Positions 1 to 10,505 of a stretch of 64,000 nucleotides of DNA are shown one piece after another (position 1 is the first letter of the stretch; each line of letters opens with the position of its first letter). The translations under genes were made by a program, and so were the position numbers. Source of the stretch: Pseudoxanthomonas sp. (GTDB lineage Bacteria > Pseudomonadota > Gammaproteobacteria > Xanthomonadales > Xanthomonadaceae); NCBI RefSeq assembly GCF_002863005.1, contig NZ_PKDG01000052.1:62001-126000 (forward strand), in the 5' to 3' direction. The notes under the pieces were generated by a model. It was given only the letters and a program-made list of their open reading frames with translations. It had not been told where the DNA came from and did no database searches.

Positions 1-1
1 G

Positions 2-2815
2 CTTTACAACGTGGTCTATACCACCGCACCGTTTACGTATGCCAGCCTGGGTACGGGTTCGCCCCGCAATGGCATTGGCTACAACACGCTGGACAACTAC
101 ATCTATGGTATGGAGTGGGGCAGTAGCAGCGGTAATGAACTGATCCGCGTAGCGGCAAACGGCAGCAGCACCAACCTGGGCGTGGTCACCGGCTTGCCCG
201 TGTCCAACTACAACAACGGTGTGATCTCGCCTACCGGCGATTATTACCTGACCTCAGGTTTTGGCGGGACGACGCTGTACCGGGTGAACCTGACCACCCG
301 GGTCGCTACGCCTATCACGATGAGTTCGTCGATCACCGTGTCTGATCTGGCTTGGCACAACGGCTTGTTGTGGGGTGTCAACTCGACTACGGGCTCGCTG
401 ATCAGCATCAATCCTGCGAATGGTGCCGTGACCACGATTGGGTCATCGTCCCCTGTCAACAATGCGATTTCGATGTGGGGTTTCAACAACGGTCTTTTCG
501 CGGGCACCGGATCCGCTATCTACGCGGTTGATACGGCGACGGGCGCGGTCACGTTGATGAGTACGTCGCCGTCTGCCACCAACGCCGACGGTGCGAACTG
601 TCCGGGTGCCAACATCCAGTTCAATGCCGACCTGTCGGTGACCAAGACCAACACGCCGGCATCGGGGCCTAACGACCTGGCCAACGACACCTACACGGCC
701 GGCGAAACACGCACTTATACGATCGTTGTGCGCAACACCAGCGCCTCATTCGGTGCCCAGAACATCACGGTCAGCGATCCGCTTCCCGCCGGCATCAGTG
801 CTGCGACGGTCAGCTGGACCTGTGCCAACACTTCCGGTGGCTCCCGCTGCGGTGCAGCCAGTGGCACTGGTGCGCTCAATGACACCGGCCTTGACCTGCC
901 GCCCAACGCGGTAGCAACGTATCTGGTCACCATGACCGTGCCGACCACTTTCACCGGCGATCTGACCAACACGGCGACAATCACGCCGCCAAGTACTATC
1001 AACGACACCAATTCTGCCAACAATACCGCGATCGATACGGATTCCCCGGCGGCGCGCCTGACCATTATCAAATCGGTTCCGTCGGGGCAGGGAACCGCCT
1101 TCGACTTCAGTCAGTCCGGCATGCCGGCCACGGCAATCGGGTCGCCGAACGCAGCCACGGCGACGGCATTCACGCTCAATCCCAGCGTGGTGGCGGGCGG
1201 CAACCTGACGGCCACCCAGACCTACAGCAACGTGACTCCCGGCACGACGATCACGGTCAACGAGCTCAAGTCGTCCAATATTGCGCAGTACTCGCTGGTC
1301 AACATCGTCTGCACTAACGCGGCGGGTGCGCCGACAGGAAGCACATTCCCGACCAGCATCAACAACGCAGCACCCAACGGATCGCCCATGGGCACCGCCA
1401 CAATCAACTTGGTGCCCGGGGCTGACGTGACCTGCACGTTCAACAACGTGCGCAACCCGCGCGTCGTGATCGTCAAGAATACCGTGGGTGGCGATGGCAC
1501 CTTCACCTTCACCGAAGCCAGCTCGGCGGCCGGCACCTCGCTGTCACCGGCCAGCCCGATCAACCTGGTGACCTCGGGCGGATCGGCCACGGTCAACACC
1601 ACCATCGCCGGGTTGAGTGGTGCCACCACCACCAACGTGACCATCACCGAAGCGGTGACGGCCGGTTTTACCCTGAGCAGCATCAACTGCACCAATCTGA
1701 CCACCGGCACGGCATTGAACACCGGCACCACACCGTCGGCCACCGTTACGCTGGCCAGCCGGCAAGTCGTGCTGGGCAGTGTTGCTACCGGCTCTGAAGT
1801 GCAGTGCACCTTCGTCAATACGCGCAACGCACAACTGCAACTGCGCAAGACATGGGCGAATGCGCGCGTGAACGACGCGGTCAGTATTCCTGCTACCAGC
1901 GGCTTTGCCACCAACACCACGGCTTTCAGTTCGGTGGCCAACACCGCCAATGAATCCGACAGCAGTACGGCGGTCAACGTGTTGGTGGGCGCCACCGGCA
2001 CCTTGCCGACGGAAAGCTTCACCACGGGTTCGGCAGGCAACTACCTCACCACCGGGTGGGTCTGCACGGACGGTGGCAGCACGGTCAACGTGGCACAGGG
2101 CGGCAGCCTCACCATTCCGGCCAGCAGCGCAGGCAGCACGCTGGTGTGCACCCTGACCAACGCGCGTCGCCAAGCCACCTTGGCATTGTCCAAGACGTGG
2201 GTAAACGCAGTAGTCAACGATACGGCCAGCCTGCAAGCCGCCGGAGGCGCGAATACGGCCACGCTGGCATCGGTGGCCAACAACGCCAGCGAAACCGATA
2301 GCGGATCAGCCGTCGCTGTATTCGCGGGCGAAGTACTGACGCTGTCGGAAACCCTGGGGGCTGGCAACACCGGCTTTTACGTTGCTGGCGCATGGTCATG
2401 CACCGGCACGGCGAACCTGTCGGGAACCAGCCTGACGGTAGGGGGGGCGGACACGGTCATTGTGTGCCGGATCACCAACACCCGAGCGAGTGCCGATGTG
2501 GCGATCAACAAGGCGAGTGCGACGAATCCGGTGACTGCAGGTGGCACCATTGCCTACACCATCGTGGTGACCAACAATGGTCCTTCTGCAGCAGATAATG
2601 CGCTCGTGAGCGACGACTGGACCGCGACGCCTGGTCTGGATTGCAGTGCCGGCCCGGCGACTTGCGCGGTATCGGGCACCGGTGGCACGCAATGTCCAGC
2701 GCCGGCCAGTGTGACGCCCTCCAGTTTGCAGGCGGGGCTTGCGATTCCCGTGTTCCCGAGCGGCGGTGTCGTGACCTTCACCCTGCAGTGTGCGGTGACG
2801 GCCACCGGCTTCTGA
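2..2815 (+). CDS. DUF11/prealbumin-like repeat surface protein, 5' end outside window
   Basis: The reading frame is open to the left edge, so the N-terminus is missing. The visible part starts inside a propeller-like region (NGIGY, DNYIYG) that closely matches the middle of the next gene, so a full-length paralogue probably begins to the left. Around residue 205 of the visible part a DUF11 domain starts (VTKTNTPASGPNDLA). Several prealbumin-like repeats follow, each closing on a cysteine in a C-x-F-x-N or C-x-L-x-N context, and a second DUF11 domain ends the protein. The last residues resemble the ends of both downstream paralogues. DUF11 proteins are secreted or surface-attached Ig-like stalks of poorly known function. 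The gene is less GC-rich than most of the window. No enzyme motif is seen. Confidence 0.85.
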   Translation, partial: LYNVVYTTAPFTYASLGTGSPRNGIGYNTLDNYIYGMEWGSSSGNELIRVAANGSSTNLGVVTGLPVSNYNNGVISPTGDYYLTSGFGGTTLYRVNLTTRVATPITMSSSITVSDLAWHNGLLWGVNSTTGSLISINPANGAVTTIGSSSPVNNAISMWGFNNGLFAGTGSAIYAVDTATGAVTLMSTSPSATNADGANCPGANIQFNADLSVTKTNTPASGPNDLANDTYTAGETRTYTIVVRNTSASFGAQNITVSDPLPAGISAATVSWTCANTSGGSRCGAASGTGALNDTGLDLPPNAVATYLVTMTVPTTFTGDLTNTATITPPSTINDTNSANNTAIDTDSPAARLTIIKSVPSGQGTAFDFSQSGMPATAIGSPNAATATAFTLNPSVVAGGNLTATQTYSNVTPGTTITVNELKSSNIAQYSLVNIVCTNAAGAPTGSTFPTSINNAAPNGSPMGTATINLVPGADVTCTFNNVRNPRVVIVKNTVGGDGTFTFTEASSAAGTSLSPASPINLVTSGGSATVNTTIAGLSGATTTNVTITEAVTAGFTLSSINCTNLTTGTALNTGTTPSATVTLASRQVVLGSVATGSEVQCTFVNTRNAQLQLRKTWANARVNDAVSIPATSGFATNTTAFSSVANTANESDSSTAVNVLVGATGTLPTESFTTGSAGNYLTTGWVCTDGGSTVNVAQGGSLTIPASSAGSTLVCTLTNARRQATLALSKTWVNAVVNDTASLQAAGGANTATLASVANNASETDSGSAVAVFAGEVLTLSETLGAGNTGFYVAGAWSCTGTANLSGTSLTVGGADTVIVCRITNTRASADVAINKASATNPVTAGGTIAYTIVVTNNGPSAADNALVSDDWTATPGLDCSAGPATCAVSGTGGTQCPAPASVTPSSLQAGLAIPVFPSGGVVTFTLQCAVTATGF

Positions 2816-3167
2816 CGCAATGCGATCAAAGTCGCGGGCGGCACGCTCCCGTATGAAGGCGCACGACCCATGATGTTTCATATGTTGGGTAGGCGCTCGG
2901 TCAGTGTTACCCCTTTGCCGCGATCCGGGTGATGCCGGCTCCGCAGTGGCGATGAGGTGGACGGGGTGTCATTGCGTGGCAGGAAGCAAAGAGTAGACGG
3001 AACCCTGGCCATGGCTCTTCCGTACTTTCTGCAAATGACGTCCCGAATGTTGAAGCGTGCGCATTGCGCTCGAATAACCGAAATTACGGACTTTCGGCGC
3101 ACGCCGGCGTGCGTACGCCTCCAAGCTAATATCTTTCAGACAGTTGCTCGTACCCAATAGCGGCCCC
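2816..3167. other. Intergenic region before the second DUF11 gene
   Basis: No convincing gene lies here. A perfect 16-bp palindrome (CGCACGCC/GGCGTGCG) spans 3098-3113, and a TAATAT hexamer at 3127-3132 could be a -10 element giving a leader of about 30 bases for the gene at 3168; no good -35 was found. The stretch is AT-richer than the surroundings. Confidence 0.3.
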
Positions 3168-6100
3168 ATGTTCATACATTCCCGAAAGCCCGCTGCACGC
3201 CCTGTCTCTCTCTACGTGCTCAGACTCGCAAGGGTGGTGGCAGCCGTCCTGGTGCGCGTGAGCGTACTGTGTGCGCCAACGGTTGCGATTGCCCAAGAAG
3301 CCCCAGGTGGTGTCGCGTCGGGCATTACGGTCTGGTATGACGCCGGAACAGGAATTCCCCAAAATAGCACCAACCTCACTGCCAGCTGGTCGCAACGTGC
3401 AGGCAGCGCAGGTGAAACCCCGCTGACTATTCTGGGCTCAACGGGGTCGATCGACTCACAGGTCGGGGTGTTCAATTTCAATCCGGCCATCCGCTTCAAC
3501 AACCCAGGCGGCCCAGGGAGTGGTCGCCACTACGGGGGGCCTGAGACGCGAGATCAAAACTGGATTACGCCCAGCACCACGGGTTCGGCGTTTGCGGTGG
3601 CAAGCGCCAGCGAGCAGTCGGCCATTCTTGCCCGCGGCGCCGGCAGTACGTGCGGCGCAGATCTGGGGCGTTGTAATGTAGGGTTCCGTGCCGACACGAC
3701 TGGAACCAATTTCGGTGGCAACCCGTCAGTTACGGCGTATGCCAACGCAGTCAATCCAGGCAACCTGGGGCCCACCGTCAATGTCTACGGCCTGTGGGCT
3801 AGTTCAGGTGCGAATCTGCACCGCAATACGCGCAATGGCTGGACACGCACCGGCCCAGGCGTCACGAAGCAGGCAGCCGCCGACTATCAGTTCACCATCG
3901 GCAGCTTCCCCGGCTTCTCCAAAGACGGTCAGGTTGCGGAAGTCTTCTACTATGACCGCAAGCTCAGCGAGCAGGAGGCGCAACGTGTCACCAGCTATCT
4001 TGGCATCAAGTATGGCGTAACGCTGGACGGCGATGCCACGCGTAACAATGCGACCAACTACGATTATCTGAGTGCTGCGGGCACGGTGGTCTGGGCGGGC
4101 AACGGCACGACGAGCGTCAATGCCTACCACCGCAACGTATTTGGCCTGGGGCGTGACAGCGCGCTGGATCAGCGCATTGCCACCAACATGAATGACTCGG
4201 GTCCGGCAGCGACGTATCCATTGGATATCCTGACCGTGGCGACCGGCACGCTGTCGGCGCCCTCGCAGTTTGTGTACACGCACCAAAGTACAGGGGCGCA
4301 GTTGGCGCAGGGCCAATACCTGATGGTGGGCAACAACGGCGGCCTGACGACCGCTGCGACGGGCACCAGCGTTTCCGGTGTCGCCACGCCTCTGGATAAC
4401 GGGACGTGGTCGCGTCTTAACCGTTTGTGGCGGGTACAGAACACGGGTGCGGTCGGTGCAGTGAGCTTGCTGTTCAATGTGCCTGCGGCCGGTGTGACGG
4501 CGTTGGGAGGTGACCTGAACGATGTGGTCCTGCTGGTCGATAACGACGGCAACTACACCAACGGCGGCACGCGCGTGGTGAGGGCGGGGCGGAGCGTGTC
4601 CGGCACCCAGATCAGCTTCAACGTCACCTTGGCGAATGGAGAGATCTTTACCCTTGCCAACAGCACCGAAACATTGACGCTGATCAAGACGACGGTCCAG
4701 GCCGCGGGTACGTTCGCCTTTGCCCTGACGGGTACCGTGCAAACCACCGGGACCGTCACCATGGCCGCAAGCGCCACCACGACGGTCGACGGCAATACGG
4801 GCGTTGCCGGCACCCAGCCTTTCGCCATCGTTTCGGCAGGCACGGCACTCAGTATCACGGAGGGCACGTTGCCTGCCACAGCCAACCTGTCCTCGATCAC
4901 GTGCAGCAACGCGACCACGGGCGTGACGTTCTCACCGGTTTACGACTTGCCGAATCGCACGGTCTCCATCCCCGGGGCATCGGTGAATGCGGGTGCCAAC
5001 ATCACGTGTACATTCACCAACGTGCAGGCACCCGCCGTAATAAATGTCGAAAAGGCACTGCCCACCGGCCGTCTGGTGGCGAGCAACCAGTTCACGTTGT
5101 CGATGACGGGCACGGGCGCGCCTGCGGCGATCACCACCACTGGCACGGGCTCCACTGCCACCGGTACGCTCACGCATGCCACGGCTACGCCTGGCACGGC
5201 CTATACCATTACAGAAACGGCAGCAGGTAATACCGTGCTTGCCAACTACACCAGCACCTGGGCATGTACCAATACACGGGTCGGTGGGCAAACGCCCAGC
5301 GGCACGGGTACCAGCTTCAGCCTGACCCCTGCCGCAGGCGACAACCTGACCTGCACCTTCGCCAACACCGTGCCCGTGCAGCCCAGCTTCGGCACTTGCG
5401 ATGCGCGCATGTTCTTCGAGGCAACGCCCGTACTTACTACCAACCTCTACGAGATGGAGTATGCCACCTCGCCGTTCACCTACAACTTGCTGGGTTCTTC
5501 CTCCACTGTCAGGCGCAATGGCATTGGCTACAGCGTGGTGGACAATTACATCTATGGCATCCGGTCCACCGGGACGCTGTCCGACAACGAATTGGTTAGA
5601 GTCGGCTCGGATGGCAGTGGTGTCAGCTTGGGTCCGGTAGCGGGTTTGCCACTGAGCAGCTACAACAACGGCACCATTTCGCCTGCCAACGATATGTACG
5701 TGATACCGGGCACCAGTACCACCATGTACCGGATTGATATCGATACGCTGACGGCTACGCCAATCACCTTGTCCACGACGGTATCGACGACCGACATGGC
5801 CTGGTACAACGGCTTGCTGTATGCGGTCAACCTGGCCAATCCCGTGCCACGGGACTTGATCACCATCGATCCGACAACGGGTCAAGTGACGACCATAGGC
5901 ACAGTGGCGCCTGTCACCAACGCGCTTGCCATGTGGGCGTTTGCCAACGGCATTTACGCGTACCAGTCCGGGGCTGGGTTGATTTATTCAATCGACCCAG
6001 CGACAGGGCGCACCATGGTTGTCAGCCCCGCGCCCGTTACGAGTAATGGCGACGGTACCAACTGCTCCACAGCGAACATCCAGTTCGACGCCGACCTGTC

Positions 6101-7166
6101 AGTCAGCAAGACCAACACGCCTGCATCTGGCCCGAACGACCTTGCAGACGATGCCTATGTGCCAGGCGAGACGCGCACTTACACCATCGTGGTCAGCAAT
6201 GCCGGCGCCTTTGGTTCGCAGGGTACCACCGTCAGCGACCCGGTCCCTGCCGGCATCGATGCGGCGAGCATCAGCTGGACCTGCGGTACTGCAACAGGTG
6301 GTGCAGTCTGCGGTGCTGCCAGTGGCGTGGGTGCCTTGCTGGACACGAGGCTCGACCTGCCACCGAGTTCCAGCGTGATCTACAGGGTTACCCTGACGGT
6401 ACCAGCAGCCTTCGCCGGCGACTTATCCAACACGGTCACGGTCACTCCGCCGAGCACCATCAACGACACGAACGCCGCCAATAACACAGCGACGGATGGG
6501 GATTCGTCTGCGCCGCGGCTAACCTTGCGCAAGATCAGCATCGGCGGCGTGGACAGCTTCGGTTTCACCGGTACCAATGGCGTGGTCACGCAGACCCTGA
6601 CCACGACCACTGCCGGCAGCCCGGTCAGCGGCGCAACCCAAGTCCTGACGGCGGCCGGCATCGCCACCACTATCACCGAAAGCACCTTACCGCCCACCTA
6701 CCAGCTCACCGACATCACTTGTACGGGACTCGGTGCCGGCGGTACGGCGACGCCCGACCTGGCCAATCGCACCGTGGCACTCGATGTCGCAGCCACCGCA
6801 ACGGGGGCCAACATCGAGTGCACGTTCACCAACACGCTGCAGCAGACCGACATCCAGGTGGTGAAGAGCGCTTCGCCGGATCCGGTGCTGAGTGGGCAGG
6901 TGGTGACCTACAGCTTGGTGGTGACCAACAACGGTCCGCTCGCGGCTAGCAACATCCTGTTGAGCGACGTGGCAGGTGTCGGCCAGGATTGCACCACGCC
7001 TTCCACGACGGCCACGTGCGCGGCCACCGGCGGCGCGACGTGTCCTTCGCCCACCATCCCGGTGAGCAGCCTGCTGGGCAGCGGCGTCACTATCCCGACC
7101 TTGCCGGTCGGCGGACAGGTCAACGTCACCTTGCAGTGCACTGTGACGGCCACCGGCAACCCCTGA
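3168..7166 (+). CDS. Large exported DUF11/prealbumin-like repeat protein
   Basis: The start at ATG 3168 is chosen because it gives a positively charged, hydrophobic signal peptide ending near VAIAQ; an in-frame TTG at 3144 is the alternative. The order of parts is a signal peptide, a concanavalin/LamG-like region with the motif YYDRKLSEQEAQRV and GIKYGVTLD (roughly residues 45-220), a beta-rich region, two prealbumin-like repeats, a propeller-like domain shared with the preceding gene (about 750-960), a DUF11 domain, another prealbumin-like repeat and a final DUF11 domain. At 1332 residues it is a long fibrous exported protein. No sorting signal, LPXTG motif or type-9-like tail is visible at the C-terminus, so how it is held at the surface is unknown. 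It lies in one orientation with three related exported genes. Confidence 0.9.
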   Translation: MFIHSRKPAARPVSLYVLRLARVVAAVLVRVSVLCAPTVAIAQEAPGGVASGITVWYDAGTGIPQNSTNLTASWSQRAGSAGETPLTILGSTGSIDSQVGVFNFNPAIRFNNPGGPGSGRHYGGPETRDQNWITPSTTGSAFAVASASEQSAILARGAGSTCGADLGRCNVGFRADTTGTNFGGNPSVTAYANAVNPGNLGPTVNVYGLWASSGANLHRNTRNGWTRTGPGVTKQAAADYQFTIGSFPGFSKDGQVAEVFYYDRKLSEQEAQRVTSYLGIKYGVTLDGDATRNNATNYDYLSAAGTVVWAGNGTTSVNAYHRNVFGLGRDSALDQRIATNMNDSGPAATYPLDILTVATGTLSAPSQFVYTHQSTGAQLAQGQYLMVGNNGGLTTAATGTSVSGVATPLDNGTWSRLNRLWRVQNTGAVGAVSLLFNVPAAGVTALGGDLNDVVLLVDNDGNYTNGGTRVVRAGRSVSGTQISFNVTLANGEIFTLANSTETLTLIKTTVQAAGTFAFALTGTVQTTGTVTMAASATTTVDGNTGVAGTQPFAIVSAGTALSITEGTLPATANLSSITCSNATTGVTFSPVYDLPNRTVSIPGASVNAGANITCTFTNVQAPAVINVEKALPTGRLVASNQFTLSMTGTGAPAAITTTGTGSTATGTLTHATATPGTAYTITETAAGNTVLANYTSTWACTNTRVGGQTPSGTGTSFSLTPAAGDNLTCTFANTVPVQPSFGTCDARMFFEATPVLTTNLYEMEYATSPFTYNLLGSSSTVRRNGIGYSVVDNYIYGIRSTGTLSDNELVRVGSDGSGVSLGPVAGLPLSSYNNGTISPANDMYVIPGTSTTMYRIDIDTLTATPITLSTTVSTTDMAWYNGLLYAVNLANPVPRDLITIDPTTGQVTTIGTVAPVTNALAMWAFANGIYAYQSGAGLIYSIDPATGRTMVVSPAPVTSNGDGTNCSTANIQFDADLSVSKTNTPASGPNDLADDAYVPGETRTYTIVVSNAGAFGSQGTTVSDPVPAGIDAASISWTCGTATGGAVCGAASGVGALLDTRLDLPPSSSVIYRVTLTVPAAFAGDLSNTVTVTPPSTINDTNAANNTATDGDSSAPRLTLRKISIGGVDSFGFTGTNGVVTQTLTTTTAGSPVSGATQVLTAAGIATTITESTLPPTYQLTDITCTGLGAGGTATPDLANRTVALDVAATATGANIECTFTNTLQQTDIQVVKSASPDPVLSGQVVTYSLVVTNNGPLAASNILLSDVAGVGQDCTTPSTTATCAATGGATCPSPTIPVSSLLGSGVTIPTLPVGGQVNVTLQCTVTATGNP

Positions 7167-7359
7167 ATTCACCGCGCGGGTCGCGCGTCGCCCGCGTTCC
7201 TGCTCGCATCATCGCGAGCAGGCGCGGCGTGACGGCCCGCATCAGTCGACTCACATGTATGCGTGCGTTGTCCTTTTCTTGATCGTCGTCACGAATTCAT
7301 GCGGACAGTGCGGGCCAGGCGCCCGCTCTTCATCTCACATGAAATCGAGGATTACACGC

Positions 7360-7857
7360 ATGAATCTGTTTCGCAGCGCGGCGGCAGGATGGCTGATCGC
7401 CATGGCCGGTATGTCGGTGATGGCGGACGCACACGCGGACGCCGGTTGCCAGTTCACCCAGGGCTACTGGCAGAACCGCGCGCAGAACGCCGGCGACCTG
7501 AGCACCGACGTCTGGCTGGAACTCCGCTACCAGCCGTTCTATCTGTCCGGCCTCACGTACCAGCAAGTGCTGCAGGAGCCCTCGCGTGGCAATGCCTACT
7601 GGATCCTGGCCCACCAGCTGGTCGCCGCGCAGGCCAACTATGCACTGGGTGCGCAGACCTCCCTGGCGGTCGCGGATGCGCTGACCCGTTCCAGCCAGCT
7701 GCTTGGCCAGTACACACCGGACCAGATCGCCGCGCAGCCCAAGAGCAGCAGCGTGCGTCAGGAGCTGATCGCACTTTCCCGCACGCTCGACGACTGGAAC
7801 AACGGACTGATCGGGCCCGGTACGTGCACCGATGGCGGCAGCGGCACCAACGGCTGA
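7360..7857 (+). CDS. Small exported protein with TQGYW motif
   Basis: ATG 7360 is preferred over upstream in-frame starts (7255, 7339) because a GAGG at 7347-7350 sits at proper spacing and the protein then opens with a signal peptide ending near AHADA. The mature protein begins with CQFTQGYWQNR, the cysteine plus TQGYW pattern found in short exported proteins that accompany DUF11 and SdrD-like proteins in other bacteria. The rest is predicted helical, with few charges and a glycine-rich end. The gene sits between two DUF11 genes on the same strand, so it probably belongs to the same exported set. No enzymatic motif is visible and its role is unknown. Confidence 0.85.
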   Translation: MNLFRSAAAGWLIAMAGMSVMADAHADAGCQFTQGYWQNRAQNAGDLSTDVWLELRYQPFYLSGLTYQQVLQEPSRGNAYWILAHQLVAAQANYALGAQTSLAVADALTRSSQLLGQYTPDQIAAQPKSSSVRQELIALSRTLDDWNNGLIGPGTCTDGGSGTNG

Positions 7858-8002
7858 TACCGGCCTCCGCATCGCCATTGCCGAGGTGCCCGGCACGGTC
7901 CTGGGAACAGGCCCGTGTCCCGGCACGCCGCTTCGGCTCCGCTCCATGCGGCGCAGCGACGGGACGGACTCGACCTCCATCGGAAGGAAAGACAGGGACC
8001 GC

Positions 8003-10174
8003 ATGAAAAGCAGACGACTTGCCGGATGGGTGCTCGCGTTCGGGCTGGCCTCGGGCTGGAGTGACACGACACAGGCGCAGACCGTGGCGTTCGATCATGG
8101 CGGTGCCTCGACCGCGATCGGCACGGGCGCTTCCGGCACTCCCTCGCTCAGCTTCAACGTGACGGCGGGCCAGAACCGCGTCGTCTTCATCACCGCCGCG
8201 TTCGAGCGCGACCACTGCACGACCGACACCTCGGAGGTCTCGGGGACCTGCAGCGACGAGACATCCGCCAACAGCAACTTCGCGTCACCCGCCTTCGTGG
8301 CCACGAACGGTGCGAACGTGCAGATCCAGTTCACTGTCACCGGCCCGGGCGGCTCGACGACGGTGACCAACCCGTTGGCGCCGCCGGCCGGCGATCTGCG
8401 GCTCGTCAACAATTTTTTCACCATCAGCAACGGGAATGCCGACCGCGCGACGTATTCGCAGGAGGTCTACTTCGCCGCGCTCTACGAGTCGCAGCTGCGT
8501 TCCTTGTTGGGAGGTGCCGACAGCGGCACGCTGACGATCACGCTGCCGGCCATCGATGCGCCGAACCGGGCTGGCGACGAAGCGCTGCTGTCGGCCCTGC
8601 AGTTCAACCATGTCAGCCAGTTGGCGACGGGCGATCCCGGGACGGGCATCGTGCGGTCCCGCTTCGTTTCCGGCACCGAGTGCAGCACCGGCCTGCTCTA
8701 CCTGGCCGGCGTGAACGCGCCGGGCAACTGGTCGGCGTGCCTGAACGGCTACGACGCCGGCCAGGCGCCGGTGAACGCGGGCGACGGCGTGCTGTTGATG
8801 GGCTTCAACGGCTACGCGCGCAACGGGCCGATGGACTTCGCCACGGTTCCCGGCTTCACCGAAGTGGCGAATCCTGCGGCGATCAACACCGACCCCGGCA
8901 CGGCAGGCGTGGCGGGTGCGCACTTCCTGGCCGCCACGGAATCGGACGGCTTCAGCACGTCGTTCCAGTTCGCCAGCGGCATACCGGCGGCCAACATCAC
9001 GATGCAGTCGCAGAACGGTGCGCTGACGTCGAGCCAGAGCACGTCGGGCGGCATGGCGGCCAAGTTCACGCTGACGCGCGCGCTGCTTGACCTGTCCATC
9101 ACCAAGACCAATACGCCCGGCGTCAATGGCGATGTCGACCAGACGAGCGATACCGTCACGCCCGGCGCCACCACCACGTACACCTTGGTGGTCAGCAACG
9201 CATCGATCAACTATGCCGACCTGGCGACGCTGGTCGACCCGGCCACCAACGGCCTGACCAAGACATCGGTGGCGTGCACGGCCACGACCGGAGGCGCCGT
9301 ATGTCCGGCCTCCGGCGCCCTGACGGTTGCGGCACTCGAGAGCGCGGGCGGCATCGCCATTCCCACCCTGCCGCCCAACAGCACCATCACCTTCACGGTT
9401 ACCGCGACGGTGGTCGCGGGTGTCTCGCCGGTCATCAACACGGCCACGATCCGCTTGCCCGACGGCTACACCGATCCCGTCCCGGCGAACAACACCGCCA
9501 CCGACAGCGACAGTGCGATTGCGCGGCTGACCTTGCGCAAGATCAGCGTGGGGGGCGTGGACAGCTTCGGGTTCAGCGGCAGCAACGGCGTGCTGGCCCA
9601 GACGCTGACAACGACCACCGCAGGCACGCCGCAGGCGGGTGCGCCGCAGGCGCTGGCGGCCGTGTCCACCGCGACGACCGTAGCCGAAGGGGTGTCACCG
9701 GCGACCTACCGCACCACCGACATCCGCTGCACGGGCCTTGGCGCAGGCGGAACCGCGACGCCGGACCTCGTCGCGCGCACGATCACGCTCGACGCAGCCG
9801 CGACCGCAGCGGGCAGCGACATCGTGTGCACGTTCACCAATACCCTGCAGCAGGCGGACGTCCAGGTGGTCAAGACGGCGTCGCCTTCCGCTGTGGTGTC
9901 GGGCGAGGTGGTGGCGTACAGCATCGTCGTGAGCAACAACGGACCGGTGGATGCCGTGGACGTGCTGGTCACCGACGCCACAGGTGCGGGCCAGGACTGC
10001 ACGGTGCCGGCACCGGACGCCACCTGTGCCGCGACGGGTGGCGCCACGTGTCCATCGCCGACGGTGCCCGTCAGTACGCTGCTTGGCGGCGGCGTGACGC
10101 TGCCCAGCCTGCCCGTCGGCGGACAGGTGGTCCTGACCCTGCAATGCCGCGTCACCGCGAGTGGCGTGCCGTAA
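8003..10174 (+). CDS. Third exported DUF11/prealbumin-like protein
   Basis: The start at ATG 8003 follows purine-rich sequence and gives a signal peptide (MKSRRLAGW, cleavage near TTQAQ); an in-frame ATG at 7832 overlaps the preceding gene and is unlikely. The first 340 residues or so form a domain I do not recognise. After this come a DUF11 domain (SITKTNTPGVNG, about residue 365), a prealbumin-like repeat (LRKISVGGVDSFGF) and a final DUF11 domain. The last 220 residues match the end of the 3168-7166 product almost module for module, so the two share a duplicated tail with different heads. The protein is 723 residues long, exported, and of unknown function. Confidence 0.88.
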   Translation: MKSRRLAGWVLAFGLASGWSDTTQAQTVAFDHGGASTAIGTGASGTPSLSFNVTAGQNRVVFITAAFERDHCTTDTSEVSGTCSDETSANSNFASPAFVATNGANVQIQFTVTGPGGSTTVTNPLAPPAGDLRLVNNFFTISNGNADRATYSQEVYFAALYESQLRSLLGGADSGTLTITLPAIDAPNRAGDEALLSALQFNHVSQLATGDPGTGIVRSRFVSGTECSTGLLYLAGVNAPGNWSACLNGYDAGQAPVNAGDGVLLMGFNGYARNGPMDFATVPGFTEVANPAAINTDPGTAGVAGAHFLAATESDGFSTSFQFASGIPAANITMQSQNGALTSSQSTSGGMAAKFTLTRALLDLSITKTNTPGVNGDVDQTSDTVTPGATTTYTLVVSNASINYADLATLVDPATNGLTKTSVACTATTGGAVCPASGALTVAALESAGGIAIPTLPPNSTITFTVTATVVAGVSPVINTATIRLPDGYTDPVPANNTATDSDSAIARLTLRKISVGGVDSFGFSGSNGVLAQTLTTTTAGTPQAGAPQALAAVSTATTVAEGVSPATYRTTDIRCTGLGAGGTATPDLVARTITLDAAATAAGSDIVCTFTNTLQQADVQVVKTASPSAVVSGEVVAYSIVVSNNGPVDAVDVLVTDATGAGQDCTVPAPDATCAATGGATCPSPTVPVSTLLGGGVTLPSLPVGGQVVLTLQCRVTASGVP

Positions 10175-10232
10175 CGGAGCGAACACACGGGCGCGGGTAG
10201 GGTGCCGACTCTCTCCCCATCGAGCCGTATCC

Positions 10233-10433
10233 ATGACCCAGTCCACCCGCGAGGACGTCATCCTGCAACTCGACCGCGTCGACACGGCGCTGGAAGCCCC
10301 GGAAGCCGACAAGGCGTCCATCCTGCGCGATGCACTGGACTGGCTTGCGTCGCATCCGCCCGCCAAGGCGGCGGATGGGCTGTATTACCGCGAACGCCTG
10401 CAGGTGATCCGCGAGCGCCACGGCGTGGCATGA
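10233..10433 (+). CDS. Small hypothetical protein, 66 aa
   Basis: A short acidic, helical protein (MTQSTREDVILQLDRVDTAL) ends with HGVA. It is soluble, with no signal peptide or membrane segment. It starts about 60 bases after the DUF11 gene and lies before an exported glycosidase. Codon use with G or C in third positions supports coding. I do not recognise the family. Confidence 0.65.
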   Translation: MTQSTREDVILQLDRVDTALEAPEADKASILRDALDWLASHPPAKAADGLYYRERLQVIRERHGVA

Positions 10434-10505
10434 CGCGTCGTGGCGTCGTCGGCACGGTACGCGTGGCATGATGCCGCTGGATCCATCGGACCTCGTGGAG
10501 AATGC

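Noticed and set aside
2816..2935. Read-through of the first DUF11 gene past its stop (the frame continues for about 40 codons)
   Set aside because: The stop lies where both paralogues also end, and the following residues do not resemble a DUF11 continuation.
9274..10200. 308-codon plus-strand frame within the third DUF11 gene
   Set aside because: It is a shifted frame inside a clear DUF11 gene and is arginine/histidine rich without domains.
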